Part shown: one piece after another, positions 54,415 through 63,663 of the stretch
How positions within the stretch are numbered: position 1 is the first letter of the stretch
Layout of the letters: each line of letters starts with the position of its first letter
DNA from: Nocardioides sp. Root682
Lineage (GTDB): Bacteria; Actinomycetota; Actinomycetes; Propionibacteriales; Nocardioidaceae
NCBI RefSeq assembly: GCF_001427795.1
Contig: NZ_LMHJ01000001.1
Location: forward strand, 233,773-297,772
Direction: 5' to 3'
Length of the DNA stretch: 64,000 nucleotides
Translations under genes and position numbers: made by a program
Notes under the pieces: model-generated
Seen by the model: the letters and a program-made list of their open reading frames with translations, nothing else
The model's database searches: none
Told to the model about the DNA's origin: nothing

Positions 54415-55815
54415 TCAGCTCCGTTCGACGAGGACGGCGAGGAGCTCGGGTGCGAGCGCTGTCACGTCTCCGGCGCCGAGCATGAGGACCAGGTCGCCCG
54501 GGCGGGCGATGTCGCTCAACGTCACCACCACCTGGTCGCGCTCGGACACGAAGCGGACCTGACCGGACGGCAGCGGCACCGCATCGGAGACCAGCGCGCC
54601 GGTGACCTGGGGATCGGGGTCCTCGCGGGCGACGTAGACGTCGAGGACGACGACCTCGTCGGCAGCGCCGAGCGCCTCGCCCATCTCCACACCGAAGATC
54701 CGCGTGCGCGAGACGAGGTGCGGCTGGAAGCAGACGACCAGGCGCTCGGTGTCTCCCACGAGGGAGCGAGCCGCCTCGAGGTCGCCGCGGATCTCGCTCG
54801 GGTGGTGCGCGTAGGAGTCGTAGACCCGCACGCCTGCAGCCTCGCCGATGAGCTCCATGCGCCGCTTGGCGCCGCGGTGGCGGGCCAGCCCTCGGATGAG
54901 GGCGGCCGGGTCGGCGCCCAGGTCGAGGCCCGCGGCCAGCGCCAGCAGGGCGTCCTGGGCGTAGTGCCGGCCGGGGACGGCGAGGGTGACGACACCGAGG
55001 TCGTCCTCACCCGCGCGCACCCGGAACGTCGCGCCGCCGTCGACGACCACGAAGTCACTGCCCTGGAGGTCGGCACCGTCCTCGAAGCCCGCGCTCGCGA
55101 CTCCGCTCCACGAGTCGGCAAGAGCAGCAGAGCCGGGGTCGTCGGCGCTGACCACCGCCGTCGATGACGCGCCAGCGACGAACTGTGCGAACGCGGCGGC
55201 GTACGCCTCGGGCGTGCCCCAGTGGTCGAGGTGGTCGGCGTCGACGTTGGTGACCACGGCGACCTCGGGGGTGTAGACGAGGAAGGCTCCGTCGGACTCG
55301 TCGGCCTCCACGACCGCTACGTCGCCGGTGCCGAGACGAGCGTTCGTGCCGAGGGTCTCGACCTCCGCACCGATGACGAAGGTCGGATCGAGGCCGGCCT
55401 CCTGGAGCGCGACGGTGAGCATCGCAGTCGTGGTGGTCTTGCCGTGGGTGCCGGCGACGGCGACGACGCGCTTGCCGATCAGGACCGACTGCAGGCCCGC
55501 AGACCGCGGCCAGAGCCGCAGTCCCTGCGCCTGAGCGGCGACGATCTCGGGGTTGTCCTCGCGTGCGGCGGTGGTCGCGACGACGGTGTCGACGCCGTCG
55601 ACCTGGGCAGCGGAGTGGCCGACGTGGACCGTGATGCCCTCGGACCTCAGGGCCTGTACGACGACCGAGTCGTTCGCGTCGCTGCCGCTGACCGTGATGC
55701 CCTGCTGGTGCATCAGGCGGGCGATGCCGGACAGTCCGGCGCCACCGATGCCGACGAAGTGGACCCGACCGAGCTGCTCGGCGGGCAGGATCTCGGCGGG
55801 GACGGGGATCTTCAC
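54415..55815 (-). CDS. murC: UDP-N-acetylmuramate-L-alanine ligase, 466 aa
   Basis: Adds L-Ala to UDP-MurNAc. N-terminal Rossmann domain with HFVGIGGAGLSGIARLM, ATP loop VAGTHGKTTTTAML, Mg/substrate residues VVEADESDGAFL and NVDADHLDHWG, and C-terminal YDSYAHHPSEIRGDL. ATG overlaps murG by 4 bp. Confidence 0.97.
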   Translation of the reverse strand: MKIPVPAEILPAEQLGRVHFVGIGGAGLSGIARLMHQQGITVSGSDANDSVVVQALRSEGITVHVGHSAAQVDGVDTVVATTAAREDNPEIVAAQAQGLRLWPRSAGLQSVLIGKRVVAVAGTHGKTTTTAMLTVALQEAGLDPTFVIGAEVETLGTNARLGTGDVAVVEADESDGAFLVYTPEVAVVTNVDADHLDHWGTPEAYAAAFAQFVAGASSTAVVSADDPGSAALADSWSGVASAGFEDGADLQGSDFVVVDGGATFRVRAGEDDLGVVTLAVPGRHYAQDALLALAAGLDLGADPAALIRGLARHRGAKRRMELIGEAAGVRVYDSYAHHPSEIRGDLEAARSLVGDTERLVVCFQPHLVSRTRIFGVEMGEALGAADEVVVLDVYVAREDPDPQVTGALVSDAVPLPSGQVRFVSERDQVVVTLSDIARPGDLVLMLGAGDVTALAPELLAVLVERS

Positions 55816-56906
55816 CGGGCGGCCCCGGCGACGTCGCGGATGATGCGCGCCAGCTTCTCGTCGGCATCGCGCGGCACCAGGTCAGCGGCGGCCGCGCCCA
55901 TCCGGACCAGTCGCTCGGCGTCGGCGACCAGCGCGAGCACCGTGTCGGCGACGTAGTCGGCGGTGAAGTCGGCGTCCTCGACCAGGAGGGCTCCCCCGGC
56001 CTCGACGACGGGACGGGCGTTGAGGGCCTGTTCGCCGTTGCCGATCGGCAGGGGCACGAAGATCGCGGGCACGCCGCTCGCGGACGCCTCGACCACGCTG
56101 GAGGCACCGGACCGGCAGACCATCAGGTCGGCAGCAGCCAGGGCGAGGTCCATCCGCTCCACGAACGGGAGGACGACGTAGGGCACCCCCGTGGCCACCG
56201 GGTCCTGCCACGAGGGATCGCTCGCGCCGTTCGGTCCGATCACGTGCAGCACCTGCACGCCGGCCGAACCGAGCGCCGCGGAGGCACCACTGATGGCCTG
56301 GTTGACGCGGCGCGCGCCCTGCGAGCCACCGGTGACGACCAGGGTCGGGCGATCGGCCTCGAGACCGAAGAACGCACGTGCCTCCGCGCGCAGAGCCGGG
56401 CGATCGAGGGTCGAGATCATCCGACGGATGGGTAGGCCGACGTACTCCCCCTTCTTCAGGGGGGTGCCGGGGAAGCTGACCGCGACCCGGGTGGCCAGCC
56501 GCGATCCGACCTTGTTCGCGATGCCGGGCAGGGCGTTCTGCTCGTGGACGACCAGCGGGATCTTGCGCCGGCGGGCGGCGACGTAGGCCGGCATGGAGAC
56601 GTAGCCGCCGTAACCGACGATCACGTCCGGCTGGACCTCGTCGATGATCTCGAGAGCCGCCTTGACCGCCGCACGGAGACGCTTGGGCACCAGGAACAGG
56701 TCCTTGCCGGGCTTGCGCGGCAGCGGCACAGGGGGCACCAGGCGCAGCGTGTAGCCGGCGGCGGGGACCACCTTGTTCTCCAGGCCGCGAGGGGTGCCCA
56801 GGCAGGTGATCTCCACGTCAGGATCGAGGCGACGCAGGGCATCCGCCGTCGCGAGCAGGGGCGAGGTGTGACCCGCCGTTCCACCACCGGCCAACAGAAC
56901 GCGCAC
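55812..56906 (-). CDS. murG: N-acetylglucosaminyltransferase MurG, 364 aa
   Basis: Makes lipid II from lipid I using UDP-GlcNAc. The G-loop LLAGGGTAGHTSPLLATADAL (in part LLAGGGTAGHTSPLLATA) is at the N-terminus, VVTGGSQGARRVNQAI is the second G-rich loop, and a GGYVSMPAYVAARRRKIPLVVHEQN-like region (HEQNALPG) is present. GTG start 9 bp downstream of ftsW. Confidence 0.97.
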   Translation of the reverse strand: MRVLLAGGGTAGHTSPLLATADALRRLDPDVEITCLGTPRGLENKVVPAAGYTLRLVPPVPLPRKPGKDLFLVPKRLRAAVKAALEIIDEVQPDVIVGYGGYVSMPAYVAARRRKIPLVVHEQNALPGIANKVGSRLATRVAVSFPGTPLKKGEYVGLPIRRMISTLDRPALRAEARAFFGLEADRPTLVVTGGSQGARRVNQAISGASAALGSAGVQVLHVIGPNGASDPSWQDPVATGVPYVVLPFVERMDLALAAADLMVCRSGASSVVEASASGVPAIFVPLPIGNGEQALNARPVVEAGGALLVEDADFTADYVADTVLALVADAERLVRMGAAAADLVPRDADEKLARIIRDVAGAAR

Positions 56907-56915
56907 GCGAGAAAC

Positions 56916-58280
56916 CTACCCGCGCGCCGAGAGTCCGGCCGACCTGGCCCGACGACGCTGCGCGAGTGCGCGCGCCGCAGCAGGCTCGCGCCGGGCGAAT
57001 CCGATGACCAGGCCCAGGGCACTCAGCGTGGGCAGCAGGCTCGAGCCGCCGTACGACACCAGCGGCAGCGGGATCCCGATGACCGGGAGCAGGGCCAGGA
57101 CCATGCCGACGTTGATGATCATCTGGCCGAGCAGCCACACCACGATGCCGAAGGTGCAGTAGCGGACGAACGGGTCCTTGGTCTCGCGCGCGACGCGGAG
57201 GCCGGCGTAGGCGATGACGAGGAACAGGGTGATCACCAGGAGCGTGCCGACCAGGCCCAGCTCTTCTCCCAGTACGGCGAAGATGAAGTCGGTGTAGGCC
57301 TCGGGCAGCTGGCCCCACTTCTGCTGGCTGGCACCGATCCCCTCTCCGAAGATGCCGCCGCTGGCCATGGCGTACAGGCCGTGGGCGGGCTGCCAGCCGT
57401 TGCCGTGGAAGTCCTTGAACGGGTCCCAGAAGTTCAACAGGCGCTGGACCCGCTCGCCGTTGGTGGCCGCCAGCGCGAGAGCGAGTGAGCCGACGCCGAG
57501 GAGGGACACGACGAACAGCTTGTTGGGGGCACCGACGACCCACAGCATGCCGATCAGCAGCGCGAAGAACACCAGCGCCGTACCGAGGTCGTTCCCGAGC
57601 ACCACGAGCGTCGTGGCCACCACCATGCCGGGAACCACCGGCACCAGCATCTGGTGCAGGCTCTTGAGCCGGCGTTCCTTGTTGGCATAGATGTGCGCCG
57701 CCCAGATCACCAGCGAGAGCTTGGCGAGCTCCGAGGGCTGGATCTGGACCGGCCCCAGCGCCAGCCAGTTGGTGTTGCCGTTGGCCTCGACGCCGAGCTT
57801 GGCCGTCAGCGCGAGCAGCAACAGCGAGATGGAGAACGCGGGATACGAGAGCCCACGCACCCACGTGGTCGACACCCGGGACGCGATGAACGCGCACGGG
57901 ACGCCGATGGCCACCCACATCAGCTGCCGCTTGACCACCGCGTAGGAGTCGCCGGTCTCGCTGTAGGCCCGGACGCTGGAGGCGCTCAGCACCATGATCA
58001 GGCCGATGGTGAGCAGCAGGGCCGTCGCGCCCAGCAGCAGGTAGTACGTCGTCAGGGGGCGGTCGAGCGCATCCTTCAGCGCGCGCGCCCAGCTGGGTCG
58101 CCGGGTGACGACGGCTCGCGGACGACGCCGTACCAGCGACTGGAAGGACAGGCGCGGGCTCTCGGGGTTCGCGGTGGTGATGACGACCCCCTTCAGTCCC
58201 TTGCGATGAACTCCCTGACCGCCTCGGCGAACGCGTCGCCGCGGGCGGCGTAGTCGGTGAACTGGTCCATCGAGGCACAT
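56916..58280 (-). CDS. ftsW: lipid II polymerase FtsW, start codon uncertain
   Basis: SEDS-family septal glycosyltransferase with ten membrane spans. Motifs include the conserved SEDS stretch GQLPEAYTDFIFAVLGEE (the catalytic Asp lies in a large extracellular loop) and VSYGGSSLL. The coordinates use the only canonical upstream start, ATG 58280. That start would add a 33-residue Arg-rich segment overlapping murD by 88 bp. The expected N-terminus (ITTANPESPRLSFQS) follows an AGGGGG site, with the codon ATC at 58181 in the initiating place. No ATG, GTG or TTG occurs in frame from there until inside the first membrane span. Confidence 0.9.
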   Translation of the reverse strand: MCLDGPVHRLRRPRRRVRRGGQGVHRKGLKGVVITTANPESPRLSFQSLVRRRPRAVVTRRPSWARALKDALDRPLTTYYLLLGATALLLTIGLIMVLSASSVRAYSETGDSYAVVKRQLMWVAIGVPCAFIASRVSTTWVRGLSYPAFSISLLLLALTAKLGVEANGNTNWLALGPVQIQPSELAKLSLVIWAAHIYANKERRLKSLHQMLVPVVPGMVVATTLVVLGNDLGTALVFFALLIGMLWVVGAPNKLFVVSLLGVGSLALALAATNGERVQRLLNFWDPFKDFHGNGWQPAHGLYAMASGGIFGEGIGASQQKWGQLPEAYTDFIFAVLGEELGLVGTLLVITLFLVIAYAGLRVARETKDPFVRYCTFGIVVWLLGQMIINVGMVLALLPVIGIPLPLVSYGGSSLLPTLSALGLVIGFARREPAAARALAQRRRARSAGLSARG

Positions 58281-59683
58281 CCCGGCGCCAGCAGCACGGT
58301 GTCGCCCGACTGGGCCATACCGGCAGCCAGCGCAACGACGCGCCTCATCAGGTCGCCACTTGACTCACCAACTACCCCACCAGTTTCAGGGCTGTTGGCA
58401 TCGATCACGGGCACATCGGGTGCGTGTCGCGAAAGCGCCTCCGCGATGACCTGCCGGTCCCGCCCGATCAGGACCACGCCGCGCAGCCGCTCACCGACTG
58501 ATCGGACCAGGTCCTCGAAGCTCGCTCCCTTGGCCAGACCACCGGCCACCCAGACCACCGGCGCGAACGCGGCGAGAGAGGACGCGGCCGCATGCGGGTT
58601 GGTGGCCTTCGAGTCGTTGATCCACGTGAGGCCGTCGTGCTCGGCGACCACAGCGATCCGGTGTCCGTCGGGACGGAACGCCTTCAACCCGTCTCGTACG
58701 GCGGTCCGGCTGACCCCGTGGGCCAGGGCGAGCGCCGCGGCGGCGAGGGCATTGGCGATGTAGTGCGGAGCACTGGATGCGAGGTCATCGATGGTGCACA
58801 GCTCGGCGGCGCTGCTCGAACGCTCCTCGAGGAAGGCGCGGTCGACGAGGAACTCGTCGACAACACCGAGCATTCCGACGCTGGGCATGCCGAGCGTGAA
58901 GCCGATGGCGCGAGCGCCCTCGGTGACGTCGGCATCGCGCACGAGCTGCTCGGTCACGGGGTCACTGACGTTGTAGACGCACGCCCGCTGGACGCCGGTG
59001 TAGATCCGGCCCTTGTCCCGGGCGTAGCCGTCCATGCCACCCGTGCCGTCGTACCAGTCGAGGTGGTCCTCGGCGACGTTGAGCACGGCAGCGCTCTCGG
59101 CAGCCATCGTGTCGGTGGTGTGGAGCTGGAAGCTCGACAGCTCGACGGCGATGACGTCATAGGGCTCGGGGTCCATGACCGCTTCGGTCAGCGGGAGACC
59201 CACGTTGCCGGCGGCGACACTGCGCAGGCCAGCGGCGCGCAGGATGCTGTCGAGCATCTGCACGGTGGTCGTCTTGCCGTTGGTGCCGGTGACGCACAGC
59301 CAGGGAGCGGGAGCATCGGGATCCCGGAGTCGCCAGGCGAGCTCCACCTCGCCCCAGACCGGTACGCCGCGTTCACGGGCGGCCACGACGATCGGCGCGT
59401 CCGGGCGGAAGCCCGGCGACACGACGAGCACGTCGACCTCGCCGTCGGGCAGGGTCGCGGTCGCACCCTCGTGGATGTCGATGCGGGCGCCGAGCACCTC
59501 GAGCAGCTCGGCACGTTCGAGGAGAGCGGGCCGGGCCACCTCGGCCACGGCGTGCACGTCGGCACCGAGGTGGAGCAGGTTGTCGACCGCAGCCGCGCCG
59601 CTCGTCCCGAACCCGGCGACGACGACGCGGACTCCGTCCCAGGCGTCCTTGCGGCCCAGGGTGGACACGTCGCGGGTGCTCAT
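58193..59683 (-). CDS. murD: UDP-N-acetylmuramoylalanine-D-glutamate ligase, 496 aa
   Basis: Adds D-Glu to UDP-MurNAc-L-Ala. N-terminal Rossmann segment VVVAGFGTSGAAAVDNLL, ATP loop CVTGTNGKTTTVQ, substrate stretch VELSSFQLHTTDTM, Mg ligand region NVAEDHLDWY, and C-terminal WINDSKATNPHAA and LLAPGCASMDQF. ATG start, 10 bp after mraY. Confidence 0.97.
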   Translation of the reverse strand: MSTRDVSTLGRKDAWDGVRVVVAGFGTSGAAAVDNLLHLGADVHAVAEVARPALLERAELLEVLGARIDIHEGATATLPDGEVDVLVVSPGFRPDAPIVVAARERGVPVWGEVELAWRLRDPDAPAPWLCVTGTNGKTTTVQMLDSILRAAGLRSVAAGNVGLPLTEAVMDPEPYDVIAVELSSFQLHTTDTMAAESAAVLNVAEDHLDWYDGTGGMDGYARDKGRIYTGVQRACVYNVSDPVTEQLVRDADVTEGARAIGFTLGMPSVGMLGVVDEFLVDRAFLEERSSSAAELCTIDDLASSAPHYIANALAAAALALAHGVSRTAVRDGLKAFRPDGHRIAVVAEHDGLTWINDSKATNPHAAASSLAAFAPVVWVAGGLAKGASFEDLVRSVGERLRGVVLIGRDRQVIAEALSRHAPDVPVIDANSPETGGVVGESSGDLMRRVVALAAGMAQSGDTVLLAPGCASMDQFTDYAARGDAFAEAVREFIARD

Positions 59684-59693
59684 GCCGTGGTGG

Positions 59694-60764
59694 TCACAGT
59701 CGTGAGACCCACTCGGCGTAGAAGATGCCGAGGCCGGTCGCGACGCACAGGCCGGTGATGATCCAGAACCGGATCACCACGGTGACCTGCTCCCAGCCGA
59801 GCATCTCGAAGTGGTGGTGGATGGGCGCCATCCGGAAGATCCGCTTGCCCTTGGTGAGCTTGAAGAAGCCGACCTGCATCATCACCGACGCCGTCTCGAG
59901 GACGAAGAGTCCACCGAGGACGACCAGCAGCAGCTCGGTGCGGGTCAGGATCGCGAACCCGGCGAGGGCGCTGCCGAGCGCCAGCGAGCCGGTGTCCCCC
60001 ATGAAGATCTTGGCGGGCGAGGCGTTCCACCACAGGAAGCCGAAACAGGCCCCGGTGATGGCGGCCGCGATGATCGCGAGGTCGAGCGGATCTCGCACGT
60101 TGTAGCAGGAAGCGCTCGGCTCGTCCTGGCAGAACTGGTTGTTCTGCCAGATGTTCACGAGCGTGTAGGCGCCGAAGACCATCACGCAGGCGCCTGCTGC
60201 GAGGCCGTCCAGCCCGTCGGTGAGGTTGACGGCGTTGCTGAAGCCGGCAACCAGGAGCCAGATGAACAGCAGAGCCAGCACGGTCGGCAGGACGAACCAG
60301 TCGAGCTCGCGCAGGAAGGAGACCTTGTCGCTCGCCGGGCTCCGGCCGTTCTCGTCCTCGAGCCACGTCGACAGTGCAAGCCAGCCGAAGACCAGCGCGA
60401 CAACGGTCTGCCCGGCCATCTTGGCCTTGCTGCGCAGGCCGAGACTGCGCTGCTTGGAGATCTTGATGAAGTCGTCGAGGAAGCCGACCAGGCCCATCCC
60501 GACGAAGAGGAAGAGGAGCAGCAAGGCCGATGCGCTGGGCGTCGTGAGCGTGATCAGCTTCGCTGCGAAGTAGCCGATGACCGCAGCAAGGATGATGACG
60601 ACGCCGCCCATGGTGGGGGTGCCGCGCTTGGTGTGGTGACTGGTCGGGCCGTCGTCGCGGATCTCCTGCCCGTAGCCCCACTGCGTGAACCAGTGGATGG
60701 CCACACGCGTGCCGAGCAGTGAGATCAGCAACGAGATGCCGCCTCCGAGAAGGATCGCTCTCAC
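59694..60764 (-). CDS. mraY: phospho-MurNAc-pentapeptide translocase MraY, 356 aa
   Basis: Membrane enzyme that makes lipid I from UDP-MurNAc-pentapeptide and undecaprenyl phosphate. Motifs: DDGPTSHHTKRGTPTMGG, catalytic Asp in FLDDFIK, NAVNLTDGLDGLA, MGDTGSLALG and PIHHHFEMLGW. Ten membrane spans. GTG 60764 overlaps the murF stop as GTGA; a longer upstream frame lies inside murF. Confidence 0.97.
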   Translation of the reverse strand: MRAILLGGGISLLISLLGTRVAIHWFTQWGYGQEIRDDGPTSHHTKRGTPTMGGVVIILAAVIGYFAAKLITLTTPSASALLLLFLFVGMGLVGFLDDFIKISKQRSLGLRSKAKMAGQTVVALVFGWLALSTWLEDENGRSPASDKVSFLRELDWFVLPTVLALLFIWLLVAGFSNAVNLTDGLDGLAAGACVMVFGAYTLVNIWQNNQFCQDEPSASCYNVRDPLDLAIIAAAITGACFGFLWWNASPAKIFMGDTGSLALGSALAGFAILTRTELLLVVLGGLFVLETASVMMQVGFFKLTKGKRIFRMAPIHHHFEMLGWEQVTVVIRFWIITGLCVATGLGIFYAEWVSRL

Positions 60765-62143
60765 TGCATGGTCCCCTTCAGGATGCTCGCTGCCACCAGC
60801 TCCAAGGCGGCGCCGCGCGACGCCTTGACGAGGACGACGTCCTCCGGTCCGGCATTCTGCCGCACCCATGCCACCGCGTCGTCCCGGCCCGCCGTGACGA
60901 TCACCTCACCGACCGTGTTACCGGACTCCGACCGGGCACCCTCGGCCATGCCGCGGGCCGCCTCGGTGACCACGAGGAGTACGTCGACCCCGAGCTCCGC
61001 GGCAGCGCGGCCCACTGCTCGATGGCCGGCCTCGTGCTCCGCACCGAGCTCCTTCATCTCCCCCAGGATCGCGACGGTACGACGGCGCGAGCCGCCCTCG
61101 CCCCGGCCGATGGCGACCAGCGCCTCCAGCGCTGCCCGCATCGATTCGGGGTTGGCGTTGTAGGAGTCGTTGATCACGACGAGCCCGTCGGCACGCTCGG
61201 TGACCTCCATCCGCCACGGCGATGCCGCGGCTGCTGTGCCGAGCGCGACGGCCACGTCCGCAGGAGCGAAACCTGCGCCGATCGCCATCGCGGCCGCGGC
61301 CGCGGCGTTGAGCACCTGGTGCGCACCGGACTGCAACAACGTCACGGCATGCCACTGGTCGTCGTACCCGAGCTCGAAGGTGGGCCGGCCCAGCGCGTCG
61401 AGGGTCAGGTTGCGCCAGCTCACCGCACCGGCCGAGCCGAAGGACACGATGCGCGCGGAGGTCCGGGTCGCCATCGCAGCCACGAGCGGGTCGTCGGCGT
61501 TGAGGACGGCGACCCCGTCGTCCGGCAGGGCCGCGATGATCTCGCCCTTCGCCTGCGCGATGACGTCCTGGCCGCCGAACTCACCGACATGGGCGCTGCC
61601 GACGTTGAGGGCGGCCGCGATCCGGGGCGGCGCGATCTCGCACAGGTAAGAGATGTGGCCGACGCCGCGCGCGCCCATCTCCACGACGACATGACTGGTC
61701 GTGGTGCTCGCACGGAGCACGGTGAGCGGGACACCGAGCTCGTTGTTGTTGTTCGCCGTCGTGGCGACCACGGCCTCCGCGGACGTGAGTGCCCGCAGCA
61801 CGGCAGCGAGGTAGTCCTTCGTGCCGGTCTTGCCCTGCGAGCCGGTGAGCGCGATCACGGTCGTGTCCAGGAGGTCGAGGACATGGCGTGCGAGCAGGCC
61901 CAGGGCGACGACCGGGTCGTCCACGACGACCGTCGGCGCGGTGGTCGGGCGGCTGCCCAGCACTGCGTGCGCACCCTCTGCGTAGGCGTGGCCGTCGGTC
62001 CGCTCCCCCACGATCGCGACGAAGAGTCCGTCGGGGACCGGTGAGCGGCTGTCGACGTACGCCGGACCGGCGACGACGACGTCGTCACCGTGCAGGGCGC
62101 CACCGACGACCCGAGCGACCTCGGACAGCTGGAGGGGAATCAT
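60761..62143 (-). CDS. murF: UDP-MurNAc-tripeptide D-Ala-D-Ala ligase MurF, 460 aa
   Basis: Adds D-Ala-D-Ala to UDP-MurNAc-tripeptide. ATP loop ALTGSQGKTGTKDYL, NVGSAHVGEFG, and INDSYNANPESMRAAL are diagnostic of MurF. The loop reads GSQGKTGTK instead of G-T-N-G-K-T, the usual MurF variant. ATG overlaps murE as ATGA. Confidence 0.96.
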   Translation of the reverse strand: MIPLQLSEVARVVGGALHGDDVVVAGPAYVDSRSPVPDGLFVAIVGERTDGHAYAEGAHAVLGSRPTTAPTVVVDDPVVALGLLARHVLDLLDTTVIALTGSQGKTGTKDYLAAVLRALTSAEAVVATTANNNNELGVPLTVLRASTTTSHVVVEMGARGVGHISYLCEIAPPRIAAALNVGSAHVGEFGGQDVIAQAKGEIIAALPDDGVAVLNADDPLVAAMATRTSARIVSFGSAGAVSWRNLTLDALGRPTFELGYDDQWHAVTLLQSGAHQVLNAAAAAAMAIGAGFAPADVAVALGTAAAASPWRMEVTERADGLVVINDSYNANPESMRAALEALVAIGRGEGGSRRRTVAILGEMKELGAEHEAGHRAVGRAAAELGVDVLLVVTEAARGMAEGARSESGNTVGEVIVTAGRDDAVAWVRQNAGPEDVVLVKASRGAALELVAASILKGTMQ

Positions 62144-63663
62144 CGTGGGCCGTCCAGGGCGGCGAGCACCTCGCGCGCCACCTGGCGGTCGTCGAACGGA
62201 TGAACCACGCCGGCGACCTCCTGTCCGGTCTCGTGCCCCTTGCCGGCGATCAGCACGACGTCGCCGTCACCGGCTCCGGCCAGGGCGGACTCGATCGCGG
62301 CACGACGGTCACCGATCTCCACGATCTCGGCGTCGGAAGCCACTTCGCGGGCACCGGCGAGGACCTCGGCCCGGACCGCGGCAGGGTCCTCGGACCGCGG
62401 GTTGTCGTCGGTCACGATCACGACGTCGGCGAGCTCGGCAGCGATCGCTCCCATCACCGGGCGCTTCCCCCGGTCACGGTCCCCGCCCGCACCGATCACC
62501 ACGACGAGGCGCCTGCGGGTGACCGGGCGCAGCGTACGAAGGACGGCGTCGACCGCGTCGGGCTTGTGGGCGTAGTCGACGACGACGGTGAGGTCGCGGT
62601 CGGTGTCGATCCGCTCCAGACGACCGGGAACCCCGCCAGAACGGGCAATTCCGTCCGCGACGTCCTGTGCGTCGAGTCCTGCTTCGGCTGCAGAGGCGAT
62701 GGCGGCCAGGGAATTGGCGACGTTGAACTCCCCCGGCAGCGGTACGACGCCCGCGACCGTGATGCCGTCAGGCCCGTGCACGGTGAACCGCGACCCGTCG
62801 GCGCCGAGCACGACGTCGCTGACCGTCCAGTCGGCGGCAGCGGCCGCGGGGCCGACGCCGTAGGTGCGGACCGGGATCGGGGCCTCGCGGGCCAGCCGCT
62901 GCCCGTGCTCGTCGTCGATGCAGACCAGGCCACGCCGCGCGTGCTCCGGAGTGAACAGCAGTGCCTTGGCCGAGAAGTAGTCCTCGACGTCGACATGGAA
63001 GTCCAGGTGGTCGCGACCGAGGTTGGTGAACACCGCGACGTCGAAGCGGACGCCGTCGACCCGGCCCATCACCAGAGCGTGGCTGGACACCTCCATCGCA
63101 CAGGCCGTCACTTCGAGCTCGCGCATCCGGGCGAAGAGCCCGTGCAGGTCCGGCGCCTCAGGGGTGGTGAGGGCGGTCTTGACCTCCTCACCCGCGATCC
63201 GGGTGCCGACCGTGCCCACCACCGCGCTGCGGATCCCGCTCGCGAGGAGGCCACCGTCGAGGAGTCGGGTGACCGTCGTCTTGCCCTGCGTGCCCGTGAC
63301 GCCGATCGTGGTCAACGCCGCAGCGGGTTCGCCGTAGATCTGTGCGGCCACCGCGCCCAGCACCGCCCGCGGATCGTCCACGACGAGCAGCGGCAGGTCC
63401 CAGCCCGACGCCTCGGCCACACCGGACGGGTCGGTCAGCACGGCAGCGGCGCCCGCCGTCCATGCCTGCTCGGTGAACGAGGCACCGTGGGCGCGGCTGC
63501 CCGGCAGCGCGGCGTACAGGTCGCCCGGCTGGACGCGACGCGAGTCGAGGGTCATCCCGAGGAGGCTCACCCCTGGGAAGACAGGCGCCAGCCCGAGGGC
63601 CCGGGCGATGGCGTCGAGGGACGTCAGCGGCGGGTGGACGGGGCGGGTGGTCGGGTCGCTCAC
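62140..63663 (-). CDS. murE: UDP-MurNAc-dipeptide-diaminopimelate ligase MurE, 507 aa
   Basis: Adds the third peptidoglycan amino acid. ATP loop GVTGTQGKTTVTRLL, carbamoylated-Lys region, NLGRDHLDFH, and DDNPRSEDP. DNPR is the pocket motif of diaminopimelate-adding enzymes; lysine-adding ones differ. This does not distinguish meso- from LL-DAP (Nocardioides is known for LL-DAP). GTG 63663 overlaps the ftsI stop as GTGA; GTG 63666 is also possible. Confidence 0.96.
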   Translation of the reverse strand: MSDPTTRPVHPPLTSLDAIARALGLAPVFPGVSLLGMTLDSRRVQPGDLYAALPGSRAHGASFTEQAWTAGAAAVLTDPSGVAEASGWDLPLLVVDDPRAVLGAVAAQIYGEPAAALTTIGVTGTQGKTTVTRLLDGGLLASGIRSAVVGTVGTRIAGEEVKTALTTPEAPDLHGLFARMRELEVTACAMEVSSHALVMGRVDGVRFDVAVFTNLGRDHLDFHVDVEDYFSAKALLFTPEHARRGLVCIDDEHGQRLAREAPIPVRTYGVGPAAAAADWTVSDVVLGADGSRFTVHGPDGITVAGVVPLPGEFNVANSLAAIASAAEAGLDAQDVADGIARSGGVPGRLERIDTDRDLTVVVDYAHKPDAVDAVLRTLRPVTRRRLVVVIGAGGDRDRGKRPVMGAIAAELADVVIVTDDNPRSEDPAAVRAEVLAGAREVASDAEIVEIGDRRAAIESALAGAGDGDVVLIAGKGHETGQEVAGVVHPFDDRQVAREVLAALDGPR

